The notes beneath the pieces were generated by a model that worked only from the letters and a program-made list of their open reading frames with translations, was not told the DNA's origin and ran no database searches. The translations under genes and the position numbers were made by a program. Positions 8,166 to 16,791 of a stretch of DNA of 64,000 nucleotides are shown here, piece by piece. Positions within the stretch are counted from its first letter, which is position 1; each line of letters starts with the position of its first letter. The DNA lies in NCBI RefSeq assembly GCF_018138715.1, contig NZ_JAGSHX010000001.1, positions 992,001 to 1,056,000 of the forward strand, read 5' to 3'. Source of the stretch: Streptomyces asiaticus (lineage in GTDB: Bacteria; Actinomycetota; Actinomycetes; Streptomycetales; Streptomycetaceae).

Positions 8166-9743
8166 TCACCGTGCGAGCAGGACGCGTTTGCGGAGGAGAT
8201 CGAGGCCGGCACGGCCGAACATCTGGCGTTTCAGCATCTTCAGCCGGTTGATGTTGCCTTCAACAGCGCCTGAACTATGCGGCAGGGACAGACCGTTGCA
8301 GACGGCGTCGAAGTCGCGGCGGAGGTTGCGGGCGAAGCCCGCAAGCGGAGCCAGGGTGTCGCGCTCGACGCCGGCGATCCACTCCTCGAGCCGGTCGCCG
8401 TGGCGTGTGGTCATCATGACGGCGAACTTCCTGACGTGGCCGGTGAGCCGGTCCAGCTCGGGGTCGCGCTCACGCAGGCGGTGCAGCTTGTCGGCATCGC
8501 CGTCGCGGAGGTGTTCGGGATGGGTCATGATCCATGAGGTGACCTCGCGGACCGAGGGAGGCTTGGGACCGACGGCGGGTGCGTGTCCGCGCCCGGTGCG
8601 GTAGCGCCGCAGATGACGCTGGACGGCCAACTCGCCTCCGGGATAGCCGAGTTCCTGGATCTCCCGGTGGAGCTGTGCGGCATTTCTGATGCCTTCGTTC
8701 CATCGTTGGTGCAGGTAGCCGACGTACGGGTCGACGACATGCGCCCGCTGCAGGCTCTTGGCTACGACATCATCAGCGGAGCGGGCGTTGACCAGCTTGC
8801 GGACGGTGGCCTGGTGCAGCCCGCGCTTCCGGCCGATCGCCGCCTTCGACATCCCCTGTGCCCACAGCTCGTGGGCGGCGGCATGCTGCTCCCGCAGCCG
8901 GGTCACGATCTTCAGCTCCTTCGACGACTGCACCACCTCGGGCTCCGCTCCCAGGTGGCTGGGGCCGTCCTCCGCTGCGGCAAGCGGTTCTGCCAGGCGG
9001 GAGCGGTGGGCGTTGACTGTCTTCTCGACCGCCTGGCCGAGGTTGGCCCACAAGTGATATCGGTCCGCGACCTGCTGGGCCTGCGGCGCACCGACCCGCG
9101 CGCCCTCCCCGTAGCCACTGGAGCGGTCCCGGCAGATGACCTTCACTTCGGGATGGCCTTGGAGCCAGGCGGCCAGGTCCTCGCCCTCGCGACCGTCATA
9201 GAGATGCAGCGGCCGGTGGGTGGCCATGTCGATCAGCACCGTGCCGTAGTGGCGGCCCTTGCGGAAGGCAAAGTCGTCGACACCAAGCACCTCAACTTCG
9301 CCGATCTCCGGCTCGGGCAAGGACCGGACCATCCGCAGCAGCGTGTCCCTGCCCACGGTGATGCCGACCGCGGCCGCCAGGCGGGCCCCGGCCCGGCCGG
9401 CCAGCGCCAATCCGATCTGCATCAACAGCCCACGCAGCAAAGGGGTATAGCGGCCGTGCGGAGTCGTCAGCCCCGCGATCTGCTCGGCGAACGTCACTGC
9501 TGCGCAGGCGGAATTCTCACAGCGGAAGCGACGTATGTGTAACTCGATCACAACACCGAGACCGCCCACAGCGGCATCACGCAGCTTGCGTACATACCCG
9601 CCGTGCACCCGCGACGAGCTGTGACCGCAATGGCAGGACCCCGTCGTCGACCGCACTCGTGCCCGCAGTACTACCTTGTCCGGCCCTCGCTCGACCTCCT
9701 CGATCAGCAGCGCGGACAGGTACGGAAACAACTCGAGGAGCAC
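8166..9743 (-). CDS. ISL3-family transposase
   Basis: The 525-residue frame starts MLLELFPYLSALLIEEVERG and has the N-terminal zinc ribbon of ISL3 transposases (CHCGHSSSRVHGGYVRKL, then RRFRCENSACAAVTF), an HTH (GITVGRDTLLRMVRSL), the catalytic block VLGVDDFAFRKGRHYGTVLI, RDRSSGYGEGA and the C-terminal VEGNINRLKMLKRQMFGRAG. It is full length and apparently intact. I could not find clear terminal inverted repeats inside the flanking 778-bp copies, so the ends of the element are not assigned. Confidence 0.85.
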   Translation of the reverse strand: MLLELFPYLSALLIEEVERGPDKVVLRARVRSTTGSCHCGHSSSRVHGGYVRKLRDAAVGGLGVVIELHIRRFRCENSACAAVTFAEQIAGLTTPHGRYTPLLRGLLMQIGLALAGRAGARLAAAVGITVGRDTLLRMVRSLPEPEIGEVEVLGVDDFAFRKGRHYGTVLIDMATHRPLHLYDGREGEDLAAWLQGHPEVKVICRDRSSGYGEGARVGAPQAQQVADRYHLWANLGQAVEKTVNAHRSRLAEPLAAAEDGPSHLGAEPEVVQSSKELKIVTRLREQHAAAHELWAQGMSKAAIGRKRGLHQATVRKLVNARSADDVVAKSLQRAHVVDPYVGYLHQRWNEGIRNAAQLHREIQELGYPGGELAVQRHLRRYRTGRGHAPAVGPKPPSVREVTSWIMTHPEHLRDGDADKLHRLRERDPELDRLTGHVRKFAVMMTTRHGDRLEEWIAGVERDTLAPLAGFARNLRRDFDAVCNGLSLPHSSGAVEGNINRLKMLKRQMFGRAGLDLLRKRVLLAR

Positions 9744-9801
9744 ATCACGAGAGCACCCGATGCATGATCGCGAACAGTCGGCGCAACCCGCTCAACCGTC
9801 C

Positions 9802-10540
9802 GGATCACAAGATCGTCGACAGAACCAAGATCCGCGACGGCCAGGTCGCCAACCGTCCGGTCTATCTCGCCATGGCCGTCACCGTCGAGGGCACCCGCGA
9901 CATCCTCGGGATCTGGGCCGGCGACGGCGGCGAGGGAGCAAAGCACTGGCTCAGCGTGTTCACCGAACTCCGCAACCGCGGCGTCGAGGACGTCCTCATG
10001 CTCGTCTGCGACGGCCTGAAGGGCCTGCCGGACGCGGTGGAGACGGTCTGGCCCCGAACTGTGGTGCAAACATGCATAGTTCACCTCATTCGGAACAGCA
10101 TCCGCTACGTCGCCCGGCAGGACTGGGACAAGGTCGCCAAAGACTTGAAGCCCGTCTACACCGCGCCGGGCGAGGCCGCCGCGACCGAACGGTTCCTGGA
10201 GTTCTCCGAGAAGTGGGGCACCAAGTATCCGGCGGTGATCAAGCTGTGGTCCGATGCCTGGGCCGAGATGGTGCCCTTCCTCTCCTTCGACGTCGAGATC
10301 CGCAAGGTCATATGCAGCACGAATGCGGTTGAGAGCGTAAACGCCCGCATCCGCAAGGCCGTGCGGGCTCGCGGACACTTCCCGTCGGAGAACGCCGCGT
10401 TGAAATGCGTCTACATGGCGCTGATGAGCCTGGACCCGACCGGCAAGGGCCGGCGCCGCTGGACGATGCGCTGGAAGGCACCGCTGAACGCCTTCCAGAT
10501 TGCCTTCGAAGGACGCCTCACTCCCACCACCAGCCACTGA
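9802..10540 (+). pseudogene. IS256-family transposase, N-terminally truncated (right copy)
   Basis: Same 244-residue C-terminal portion as the left copy, from DHKIVDRTK to LTPTTSH. Upstream in-frame codons reach the ISL3 promoter side, so a hybrid protein starting near 9659 could be translated, but it would lack the native DNA-binding domain. Confidence 0.85.
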
Positions 10541-10579
10541 ACCTCAACAACCAAGATCAGCCGTTGATTGGACAGACCC
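9802..10579. repeat. 778-bp inverted repeat, right copy
   Basis: Reverse complement of 7375-8152. The outer end (complement of GGGTCTGTCCAATC) is the true terminus of the IS256-type element; the inner end is where both copies are cut. Confidence 0.85.
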
Positions 10580-10615
10580 TCGTCGCCCGAAATAGTTGAC
10601 CCGGCACCGCTGGTG

Positions 10616-11314
10616 TCAGGACCAGGCGATCTCGCCGTGGCGGTCGATGAAGCGTCCGGTGCCGGCGCCGGGCTTCTCGGTGGCGAGGGCGACGATCGCG
10701 TCTGTGCCCTCGGTGACGGTTTGGGGGCCACTGTGACCGTTGAGGTCGGTTGCGGTGTAGCCGGGGTCGGCGGCGTTGACGCGGATGCCCTTGAGGCCCT
10801 TGGCGTACTGCGTGGTCAACATCGTCAGCGCCGCCTTCGAGGAGGCGTACAGCGGCACGACGACGTGCGACTCGGACCGGGCGGGGTCGTGGGTGAAGGC
10901 GAGGGAGCCCATGCCGCTGCTGACGTTGATGATCACGGGGTCGTCCGAGCGGCGCAGCAGCGGCAGGAAGGCGGTGGTGGTGCGGATGACGCCGATGACG
11001 TTGACGTCGAGGACGGCGAGGGCGTCGGCGGCGGTGAGGTCGCTGGGGTCGCCGAAGGGTCCCTGTACCCCCGCGTTGTTGATCAGGACGTCGATCCTGC
11101 CCTCGTGCTCGGAGACATTCGCCGCGGCGGCGGCCACGGACGCGTCGTCGGTGACGTCGATGGGGACGTAGCGTGCGCCGAGCGCGGCGGCGGCCTCCTC
11201 GCCCCGCTCACGGTCGCGGGCTCCCAGGAGAACGGTGTGACCGCAGGCGATGAGGCGGCGGGCGGTCTCGCGGCCGAGCCCCTTGTTGGCTCCGGTGATG
11301 AAGGTGATCGTCAT
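10616..11314 (-). CDS. SDR-family NAD(P)-dependent oxidoreductase (pair 1)
   Basis: The 232-residue protein starts MTITFITGANKGLGRETARR, a classical short-chain dehydrogenase with the TGANKGLG cofactor motif, NNAG (VLINNAGVQ), a catalytic Ser (INVSSGMG) and YASSK. It should reduce or oxidise a carbonyl with NADPH or NADH in the cytoplasm; the substrate is unknown. ATG 11314 starts at the first beta strand; the frame is open further upstream. It is divergent from an XRE/MmyB regulator 115 bases away, a frequent Streptomyces pairing in which the regulator controls the reductase. Confidence 0.85.
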   Translation of the reverse strand: MTITFITGANKGLGRETARRLIACGHTVLLGARDRERGEEAAAALGARYVPIDVTDDASVAAAAANVSEHEGRIDVLINNAGVQGPFGDPSDLTAADALAVLDVNVIGVIRTTTAFLPLLRRSDDPVIINVSSGMGSLAFTHDPARSESHVVVPLYASSKAALTMLTTQYAKGLKGIRVNAADPGYTATDLNGHSGPQTVTEGTDAIVALATEKPGAGTGRFIDRHGEIAWS

Positions 11315-11428
11315 GCCTTCGATACTCGCCCCGACGGCGGAGACGGACCAGGGACGATTCGACGGTGGGAAGACCAGTACCACCTTCGGGTCCCCACCCG
11401 CGACCGGGGATGCGGGAGGATGGAGAGC

Positions 11429-12295
11429 ATGTCGACGACACCCAGAACCGGACTGGGCGCAATGATCCGCACGTGGCGGGACAGACTGCCTCCGTCGGCC
11501 GCCGGGCTGCCGGTGGCCCGCGGGCGCAGGGCAGCGGGGTTGCGGCGTGAGGAACTGGCCGACCTGGCCGGAGTGTCGGTCGACTACATCGTGCGCCTGG
11601 AACAGGGGCGGGCCACGACACCCTCAGTGTCGGTGGTGGCGTCCCTGGCACGCGCCCTGCAGCTGTCCACCACCGAGCGGGACCACCTCTACCGGCTGGC
11701 CCAGCTCGCACCGCCGGCGGACGGCACGATCTCCGACCATCTCCCGCCCGGCATGCAGCGGGTACTCACCCGCCTCGGAGACGTGGCGGCTGCCGTGTTC
11801 GCGGCGGACTGGCAACTGGTGTGGCGGAACCACGGGTGGGCCGCCCTGCTGGGCGACCCCTTGGCCTCACCGCCACGGCTGCGCAACTTCGCCCGCGACA
11901 GGTTCCCAGTCAATGCCGGTTCAGCCCGCCTCGCGCTGTGGCCGGTCACCGAGGCGGACGCCGACGCCACCGACGCAGCCGTCGTCTCCGACCTGCGCCG
12001 CGCCACCGGCCGCTTCCCCCGGGACAGCCGCCTGGCCAGGCTGATCCGCGACCTGAACGCGGGCAACAGGCGGTTCGCCGAGTTGTGGGCGAAGGGAGAG
12101 GTGACCGCGAACCGCGAGGTCCGCAAGACGGTCGACCACCCGTCGGTGGGCCCGGTCACAGTGGACTGCGACGTCCTGACCGACGGCGACACCGAACTCA
12201 AGATCGTCATCATGACCGCCGTACCCGGAAGCGAGGACGAGACCAAACTCCAACTCACCGCCATCGCCGGCCCACCGGCCACCACGCACAACTGA
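11429..12295 (+). CDS. XRE-family regulator with MmyB-like ligand-binding domain (pair 1)
   Basis: The 288-residue protein has an N-terminal helix-turn-helix (GLRREELADLAGVSVDYIVR, about 35-60) and the C-terminal MmyB-like domain marked by WQLVWRNHGWAALLGDP and LRNFARDRFPVNAG. ATG 11429 is used because GGAGG lies about eight bases upstream; ATG 11420 sits too close to that site. It is transcribed away from the SDR gene at 11314 and probably controls it. Relatives sense fatty-acid-like or small aromatic ligands; the ligand here is unknown. Confidence 0.85.
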   Translation: MSTTPRTGLGAMIRTWRDRLPPSAAGLPVARGRRAAGLRREELADLAGVSVDYIVRLEQGRATTPSVSVVASLARALQLSTTERDHLYRLAQLAPPADGTISDHLPPGMQRVLTRLGDVAAAVFAADWQLVWRNHGWAALLGDPLASPPRLRNFARDRFPVNAGSARLALWPVTEADADATDAAVVSDLRRATGRFPRDSRLARLIRDLNAGNRRFAELWAKGEVTANREVRKTVDHPSVGPVTVDCDVLTDGDTELKIVIMTAVPGSEDETKLQLTAIAGPPATTHN

Positions 12296-12400
12296 TCCCA
12301 CTTACGAAATCGATCGACCCGCTCTATCTGAGCGGCGCCTGTCGCACTATACGGGTCATGGCTGTCACGGGGCTTCACCCTTGATCGTGGACACCGGTTG

Positions 12401-13303
12401 TTATGCGGCGGTGGTCAGCGTAGTTGATCGCTGTTCGTAAGTGATCGGGCTGATCTGGCCGAGGCGGGAGTGCCTTCGTCTGGTGTTGTAGCGAGTCGCC
12501 CATCGGAAGACCGCGAGCCGGGCCTCGCGGGCCCCGTTCCACCGTTTTCTCCCCTGGAGCATCTCTCTTTTCATGGTCGCGTTCAGCGATTCTGCGGCGG
12601 CGTTGTCCGCGCTCGTGCCCACCGCGCCGCGTGATCTGATCACGCCGAGCTCGCCGCAGACCTGGGCGAACTCCTTCGAGACGTATTGCGACCCGTTGTC
12701 GCTGTGGAAGATCGCCCCGCGCAGGCCGTCGGCACCCCGGGCCGCGGCCGCGGCCGCGGCCTTGAGCGCGTCGGTGACCAGCTCGGTGCGCATGTGGCCG
12801 GCGATCGACCAGCCCGCCAGTCGTCTTGAGGACAGGTCCAACACCGTTGCCAGATAAAGGAATTGGCCATTGCCCACCGGCAGGTAGGTTATGTCGCCCA
12901 CGTAGCGAGTGTTCGGCGTGGTCGCGGCGTGGTCGCGCTGCAGGAGGTCCGGCACCGGCGTCGCAGAAGGTTCGGGGATGGTGGTGCGGACCTTCTTGCG
13001 CAGGTGGAGCCCGACGATGGTGAACCTCCTCATGACGCGTGCCACCCGCTGGTGATTGATCCGCTCGCCGCCGTCCCGGAGCTCGGCGGTGACGCGCGGG
13101 GCCCCGTAGGTGCCGTCGGATTCCTGGTGGATTTCGGTGATGCGCTCAGCGAGCTCGGCATCGGCCCGTGCCCGGCCGGCCCGCGCTTGCGCGCCGGCCA
13201 GGTGTCGGTAGAAGCCGGAACGAGAGACCTGCAGCATCCGGCACAGCCGCTTGACGCCGAAGGCGCCACGGTGATCGTCGACGAACTGGAAGCGGCTGCT
13301 CAC
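12401..13303 (-). CDS. IS3-family transposase OrfB
   Basis: The 300-residue integrase-type protein shows YGAPRVTAELRDGGERINHQ, the catalytic residues in RYVGDITYLPVG, FHSDNGSQYVSKEF and NAAAESLNATMKRE, and the C-terminal YNTRRRHSRLGQISPI block. ATG 13303 overlaps the orfA stop (ATGA), so the usual coupling or frameshift is expected. Intact. Confidence 0.85.
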   Translation of the reverse strand: MSSRFQFVDDHRGAFGVKRLCRMLQVSRSGFYRHLAGAQARAGRARADAELAERITEIHQESDGTYGAPRVTAELRDGGERINHQRVARVMRRFTIVGLHLRKKVRTTIPEPSATPVPDLLQRDHAATTPNTRYVGDITYLPVGNGQFLYLATVLDLSSRRLAGWSIAGHMRTELVTDALKAAAAAAARGADGLRGAIFHSDNGSQYVSKEFAQVCGELGVIRSRGAVGTSADNAAAESLNATMKREMLQGRKRWNGAREARLAVFRWATRYNTRRRHSRLGQISPITYEQRSTTLTTAA

Positions 13304-13587
13304 CAGCTGGTCTCGGCCGCAAAATACTTCGCGGCCCTCCGCAGGATCTCCCGCTCGAGCTCGAGTTCCTTCACCCGCGCCCGCAGCCGACGGTTCTCCT
13401 TCTCCATCGCGGAGGCCTCCACGGCCTCAGGCCGGGCGGCCTGATCGGCGTCCCGCACCCACGTGCGCAGCGTCTCGTGGTTGACGCCCACGTCCTTGGC
13501 CACCGACGCATACGTCCCACCCGGGCTGGCGTGGTACAGCGCGACGGCATCGGCCCGGAACTCAGGCGAGTACTTCGACGTCCCCAA
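13300..13587 (-). CDS. IS3-family transposase OrfA
   Basis: The 95-residue protein starts at a TTG (13587) with AGGAG eight bases upstream: GTSKYSPEFRADAVALYHAS, then the HTH SVAKDVGVNHETLRTWV and a leucine-zipper-like coil (ENRRLRARVKELELERE). It is the DNA-binding subunit frame of the element. Confidence 0.8.
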   Translation of the reverse strand: MGTSKYSPEFRADAVALYHASPGGTYASVAKDVGVNHETLRTWVRDADQAARPEAVEASAMEKENRRLRARVKELELEREILRRAAKYFAAETSW

Positions 13588-13665
13588 CGGGCACTCCTGT
13601 CCTATGGATCATCACGATCCAATGATCAGGGTGTCCACGCTCAAGGGGTAGGGCCCGTTGTTCAA

Positions 13666-13752
13666 GTGGGACTGTTTGAGGACAAGACCGCTCTCGTCGC
13701 CGGGGGCAGCACCGGAATCGGCCTAACCAGTGCCGTACGGCTCGGGGCGTGA
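13666..13752 (+). pseudogene. SDR N-terminal fragment
   Basis: From GTG 13666 the frame reads VGLFEDKTALVAGGSTGIGL and stops 9 residues later. This is the start of a short-chain dehydrogenase up to the glycine motif; the remaining 220 or so residues are gone. It lies directly beside IS3 copy 2. It could be the start of an SDR gene lost when that element inserted or excised neighbouring DNA. Confidence 0.6.
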
Positions 13753-13940
13753 GGTGCGCGGGCGTGTTCCGGTCCGGTGGACGTTGCTACGCCTTGCGTC
13801 CGACCAGGGAACTACGCCCGCGCCATGCCATCGGCTCGCATCTCCGCGCTTGCGGACCGGTCAGACCGGATCCACCCGTGACAAAGACATGCAAGGAAGC
13901 TCCGAGAGACCGAGCGGCGCCTTGCGACAACCGAGCGCGG
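13753..13940. other. intergenic, no feature recognised
   Basis: Nothing I can support lies between the SDR fragment and the second SDR gene; longer frames here are shadows on the minus strand. Confidence 0.4.
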
Positions 13941-14633
13941 TCAGGTGGGCTGGCCCATGGGCCGGATGGTCAGGGTGTTGAGGTCGACGCCCGTCGGCTG
14001 GTCGAGGGCGAAGCAGATGGCCTCGGCGATGGGCTGGGGAGGCAGGGCGAAAGGGGGAACGTCGGCGCCTTGCCAGAAGGGTGTGTCGATCATGCCGGGG
14101 TTGACCAGGGTGACGCCGATGCCGCGGGTCGTGGCGTGCAGGCGCAGGTTCTCGGCGAGCCCGGTCGTGGCCCACTTGGTGGCCGAGTAGAGGTTCCCGG
14201 GAGAGTTCTTCAGCCCGGCGACGCTGCCGAGGAGCACCAGCCGTCCGCCGGTGGCCTCCAGGTGGGGCAGGGCGGCGTGGGCCAGCAGGGCGGGGCCGAG
14301 GACGTTGGTGAGGACCATGGACGACCACCGGGTCGGGTCGCCGTCCCCGATGGAGTCACCGGTCATGAATCCGGCGTTGGCGACCGCCGCGTCGAGGGCC
14401 CCGAAGTGCTCCACGGTGCGGGTCACGACCGACTCGGTGGCCTCCCAGTCCGCCGCGTCCGAGACGAGGCCCAGCAGCCGGTCGGGGTGGCCGGCGTCCT
14501 CGAGGAAAAGCTTCAGTTTGCTCTCGTTGCGGCCGGTGACCACCACACGGTGACCGCGGTCGAGGAGCAACCGCGCGGTGTGGGCGCCGATACCGCTGGT
14601 CGCGCCGGTGATCAGTACGGTCTTGCTGGCCAT
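13941..14633 (-). CDS. SDR-family oxidoreductase (pair 2)
   Basis: The 230-residue protein begins MASKTVLITGATSGIGAHTA and carries the TGATSGIG cofactor motif, VANAGFM, a catalytic Ser (LVLLGSVAGL) and YSATK. It is a classical SDR, acting in the cytoplasm on an unknown carbonyl or alcohol. ATG 14633 is preferred over ATG 14639 since GGGAG is seven bases from it. It is divergent from an XRE/MmyB regulator with a strong palindrome between them, and parallels the pair at 10.6-12.3 kb, but the two SDRs are only distantly alike. Confidence 0.85.
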   Translation of the reverse strand: MASKTVLITGATSGIGAHTARLLLDRGHRVVVTGRNESKLKLFLEDAGHPDRLLGLVSDAADWEATESVVTRTVEHFGALDAAVANAGFMTGDSIGDGDPTRWSSMVLTNVLGPALLAHAALPHLEATGGRLVLLGSVAGLKNSPGNLYSATKWATTGLAENLRLHATTRGIGVTLVNPGMIDTPFWQGADVPPFALPPQPIAEAICFALDQPTGVDLNTLTIRPMGQPT

Positions 14634-14741
14634 GGTCATGCTCCCGGGGTGTGGATGATGGACCGGCGGACGGCGGCCCGCCATGAAAGAGGGCCGTTCA
14701 AGTCCGCCAACCCAAGGAAATCGGCGCCGTCAGAGGCGGAC

Positions 14742-14776
14742 AAGGTCGCGTTTATGGGGGGCATAAACGCAACCTC
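14742..14776. promoter_or_regulatory. palindromic operator between SDR and XRE regulator
   Basis: Perfect 9-bp arms GCGTTTATG (14748-14756) and CATAAACGC (14762-14770) are separated by five G. The symmetry extends outward to 15-bp arms with two mismatches. It sits in the 176-bp divergent intergenic region and is the best candidate binding site for the adjacent XRE/MmyB protein. Confidence 0.75.
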
Positions 14777-14809
14777 TCTATCGGCCGGACCCATGGATAC
14801 CCTGGACGA

Positions 14810-15739
14810 ATGGAACCTCCGTCCGAAAACCACACCGGTGATCCCACCGACAACCGCTCGGAGATCCGCGACTTCCTCATCAGCCGACGCGCCAAGCTCG
14901 CCCCGGAGCGGATCGGACTGCCCACCAGCCGGCGCCGCCGGGTTCCGGGACTGCGGCGCGAGGAGGTCGCGGCCCTCGCCGGCGTGAGCACCGAGTGGTA
15001 CACACGGCTGGAGAAAGGCCACATCGGCGGTGTCTCCGAGGACGTGCTGGAAGCGGTCGCGCAGGCACTGCACCTCAATGAGGACGAACGCACCTACTTG
15101 TTCGAGCTGGCCAGAGCGGCTCGCCCCACCCGCCGCAGACCGAACCGCCGCAAGGACGTCAAGATCCCGTCCTCCGTCCAATGGATGGTGGACTCCATGA
15201 CCATGGCCCCCGCCTTCGTCCGCACCGGCCGTCTGGACATCGTCGCGAGCAACGCGCTGTGCAGGTCCCTCTACTCACCGATGTTTGACAGCGACACCAC
15301 CGGCGACCGGGGCTGCGCCAATTTCCCCCGTTACTTCTTCCTCGACCCGGGCTCCCAGGACTTCTTCGTCGACTGGGAGGAGGGTGCGAGGGCCACGGTC
15401 GCGGTGCTCCGCGCCGAAGCCGGACGCGAACCTCACGACCGGGCCCTGCGCGAGCTTGTCGGCGAACTGTCCACGCTCAGCCCCGACTTCCGAACCATGT
15501 GGGCCAGCCACGACGTCCGAATCCGTCACGAAGGCGTCAAGCGGCTGAACCATCCCGAAGTCGGCCGCGTGGAGATGACCTTCCGCGATCTGAATCTGCC
15601 CCTGCCGCAACGGGCCGTACACGACCTGATCATCTATACGGCCGAGCCGGGCACCCCCTCGGAGGACCGCCTCAAACTCCTCGCCAGTTGGACAGCACCG
15701 CAGACCTCACCCACGGAACCAATCCGCCCGCCCAGCTGA
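14810..15739 (+). CDS. XRE-family regulator with MmyB-like ligand-binding domain (pair 2)
   Basis: The 309-residue protein has an N-terminal HTH (GLRREEVAALAGVSTEWYTR, about 45-70) and an MmyB-like C-terminal domain (SVQWMVDSMTMAPAFVRTGR, LDIVASNALCRSLYSPMF, and the HDVRIRHEGVKRLNHPEVG block). It is transcribed away from the SDR at 14633 and likely represses it and itself through the palindrome at 14742-14776. Confidence 0.85.
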   Translation: MEPPSENHTGDPTDNRSEIRDFLISRRAKLAPERIGLPTSRRRRVPGLRREEVAALAGVSTEWYTRLEKGHIGGVSEDVLEAVAQALHLNEDERTYLFELARAARPTRRRPNRRKDVKIPSSVQWMVDSMTMAPAFVRTGRLDIVASNALCRSLYSPMFDSDTTGDRGCANFPRYFFLDPGSQDFFVDWEEGARATVAVLRAEAGREPHDRALRELVGELSTLSPDFRTMWASHDVRIRHEGVKRLNHPEVGRVEMTFRDLNLPLPQRAVHDLIIYTAEPGTPSEDRLKLLASWTAPQTSPTEPIRPPS

Positions 15740-15861
15740 CCTCACGCGTTCCTGAGGTGGCTGTCCAGGGAACGATTAGAGAAACACGAAAGTGCCCTTG
15801 ACCTGCCACGACAGGACTCGCTGAGGATCCTGTCGACTGCAGGGAAAGGAGCACTTCGCAG

Positions 15862-15971
15862 ATGAAGGTGCGATACGAGGCTGCGTGCGGGGAGTGGACG
15901 CTCTTGGAGAAGCCCGAGGACCTCCTGTTCCGCCCGGAGGCGACAAGCAAGGGGAAGGCTGGACGGGCGAA
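15862..15971 (+). other. short open frame interrupted by group II intron 2
   Basis: From ATG 15862 the frame reads MKVRYEAACGEWTLLEKPED and stays open to the intron boundary after AGRA. Joining the predicted exons at 15971/21978 keeps it open for about another 58 codons (NASEPLIMPRDVEAARWY and on). I do not recognise the product. Upstream, GACAGGA and TCCTGTC form a small hairpin near 15810-15835. Whether this is a real host gene is uncertain. Confidence 0.35.
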
Positions 15972-16791
15972 GTGCGCCGTGAGGCGCTCTGTTGTATCCC
16001 CGATTCAATCGGGAAGAACTTGGAAGAATGTTCCTGGGCCCAATGGCTAACCTGGAATCGAAAGACGAAGGGGACAGTAGCATGTCAGAAAGCAGCGACC
16101 GCGCGAAGACGTCGAAGCGGGGCGCTGCGGGGCCCGTGTGATAAGGCAAAAGCTAGACTGCTTGAAACCTAATCTCCGATCGGTGAATGTCCGCGCCCAC
16201 CGGAAAGACGTCTGTAACCGGTGCCGCTCCATGCGTCAGTATCGTTCGCCTGCTGATGCAACTTCCGTGGGGCGGGTGATGCCCTGTGAGGGCAGTCAAG
16301 GAGATGAGTGGGTTGCCTAAGTCGCGCTCGGAGGTACAACAGAGACGTACCGCGGGATCACCTAAAGGGTGCGAGCCCCATGGTGACGGAGTGCCAATTG
16401 TAGTCGCAGGAGTAACGACCTGCCGGGGAGTCCGGGAAAGCCGGACACAGGGCAAAGTGGCACAGGTGACAGGATCTTCCGGACGCGTGAGGGATGCGTA
16501 ATGCAGAACGCCGAAACCGTCTTAGAGGTCATTCGTGAGCGTGGCAGGAAGGGTCTGCCGCTGGAACGGCTGTATAGACAACTGTTCAATCCTGAGCTCT
16601 ACCTATTGGCCTACCGGAAGTTGTACTCGAATGCGGGTGCGATGACTCCGGGCGTCACGGGAGAGACCGTGGACGGCATGTCCTTAGAAAAGGTCGAGAG
16701 CATCATCAATATCGTTCGATCCGAGCGGTACCGGTGGGCTCCCGTCCGGCGGACGTATATTCCCAAGCAGAACGGGAAACGGAGGCCATTA

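Larger units (their letters stand above)
12378..13648 (-). mobile_element. IS3-family insertion sequence 2
   Basis: An 18-bp inverted repeat with one mismatch (CCCTTGATCGTGGACACC at 12378; CCCTTGAGCGTGGACACC on the other strand ending at 13648) encloses orfA and orfB, both intact and overlapping by 4 bases. It differs clearly from IS3 copies 1 and 3. It has separated the first SDR/XRE pair from an SDR fragment and the second pair. Confidence 0.85.

Noticed and set aside
11315..11428. GGTGGG ... CCCACC inverted repeat as an operator for SDR/XRE pair 1
   Set aside because: Six-base G/C arms 23 bases apart are expected by chance in this composition; much weaker than the palindrome of pair 2.
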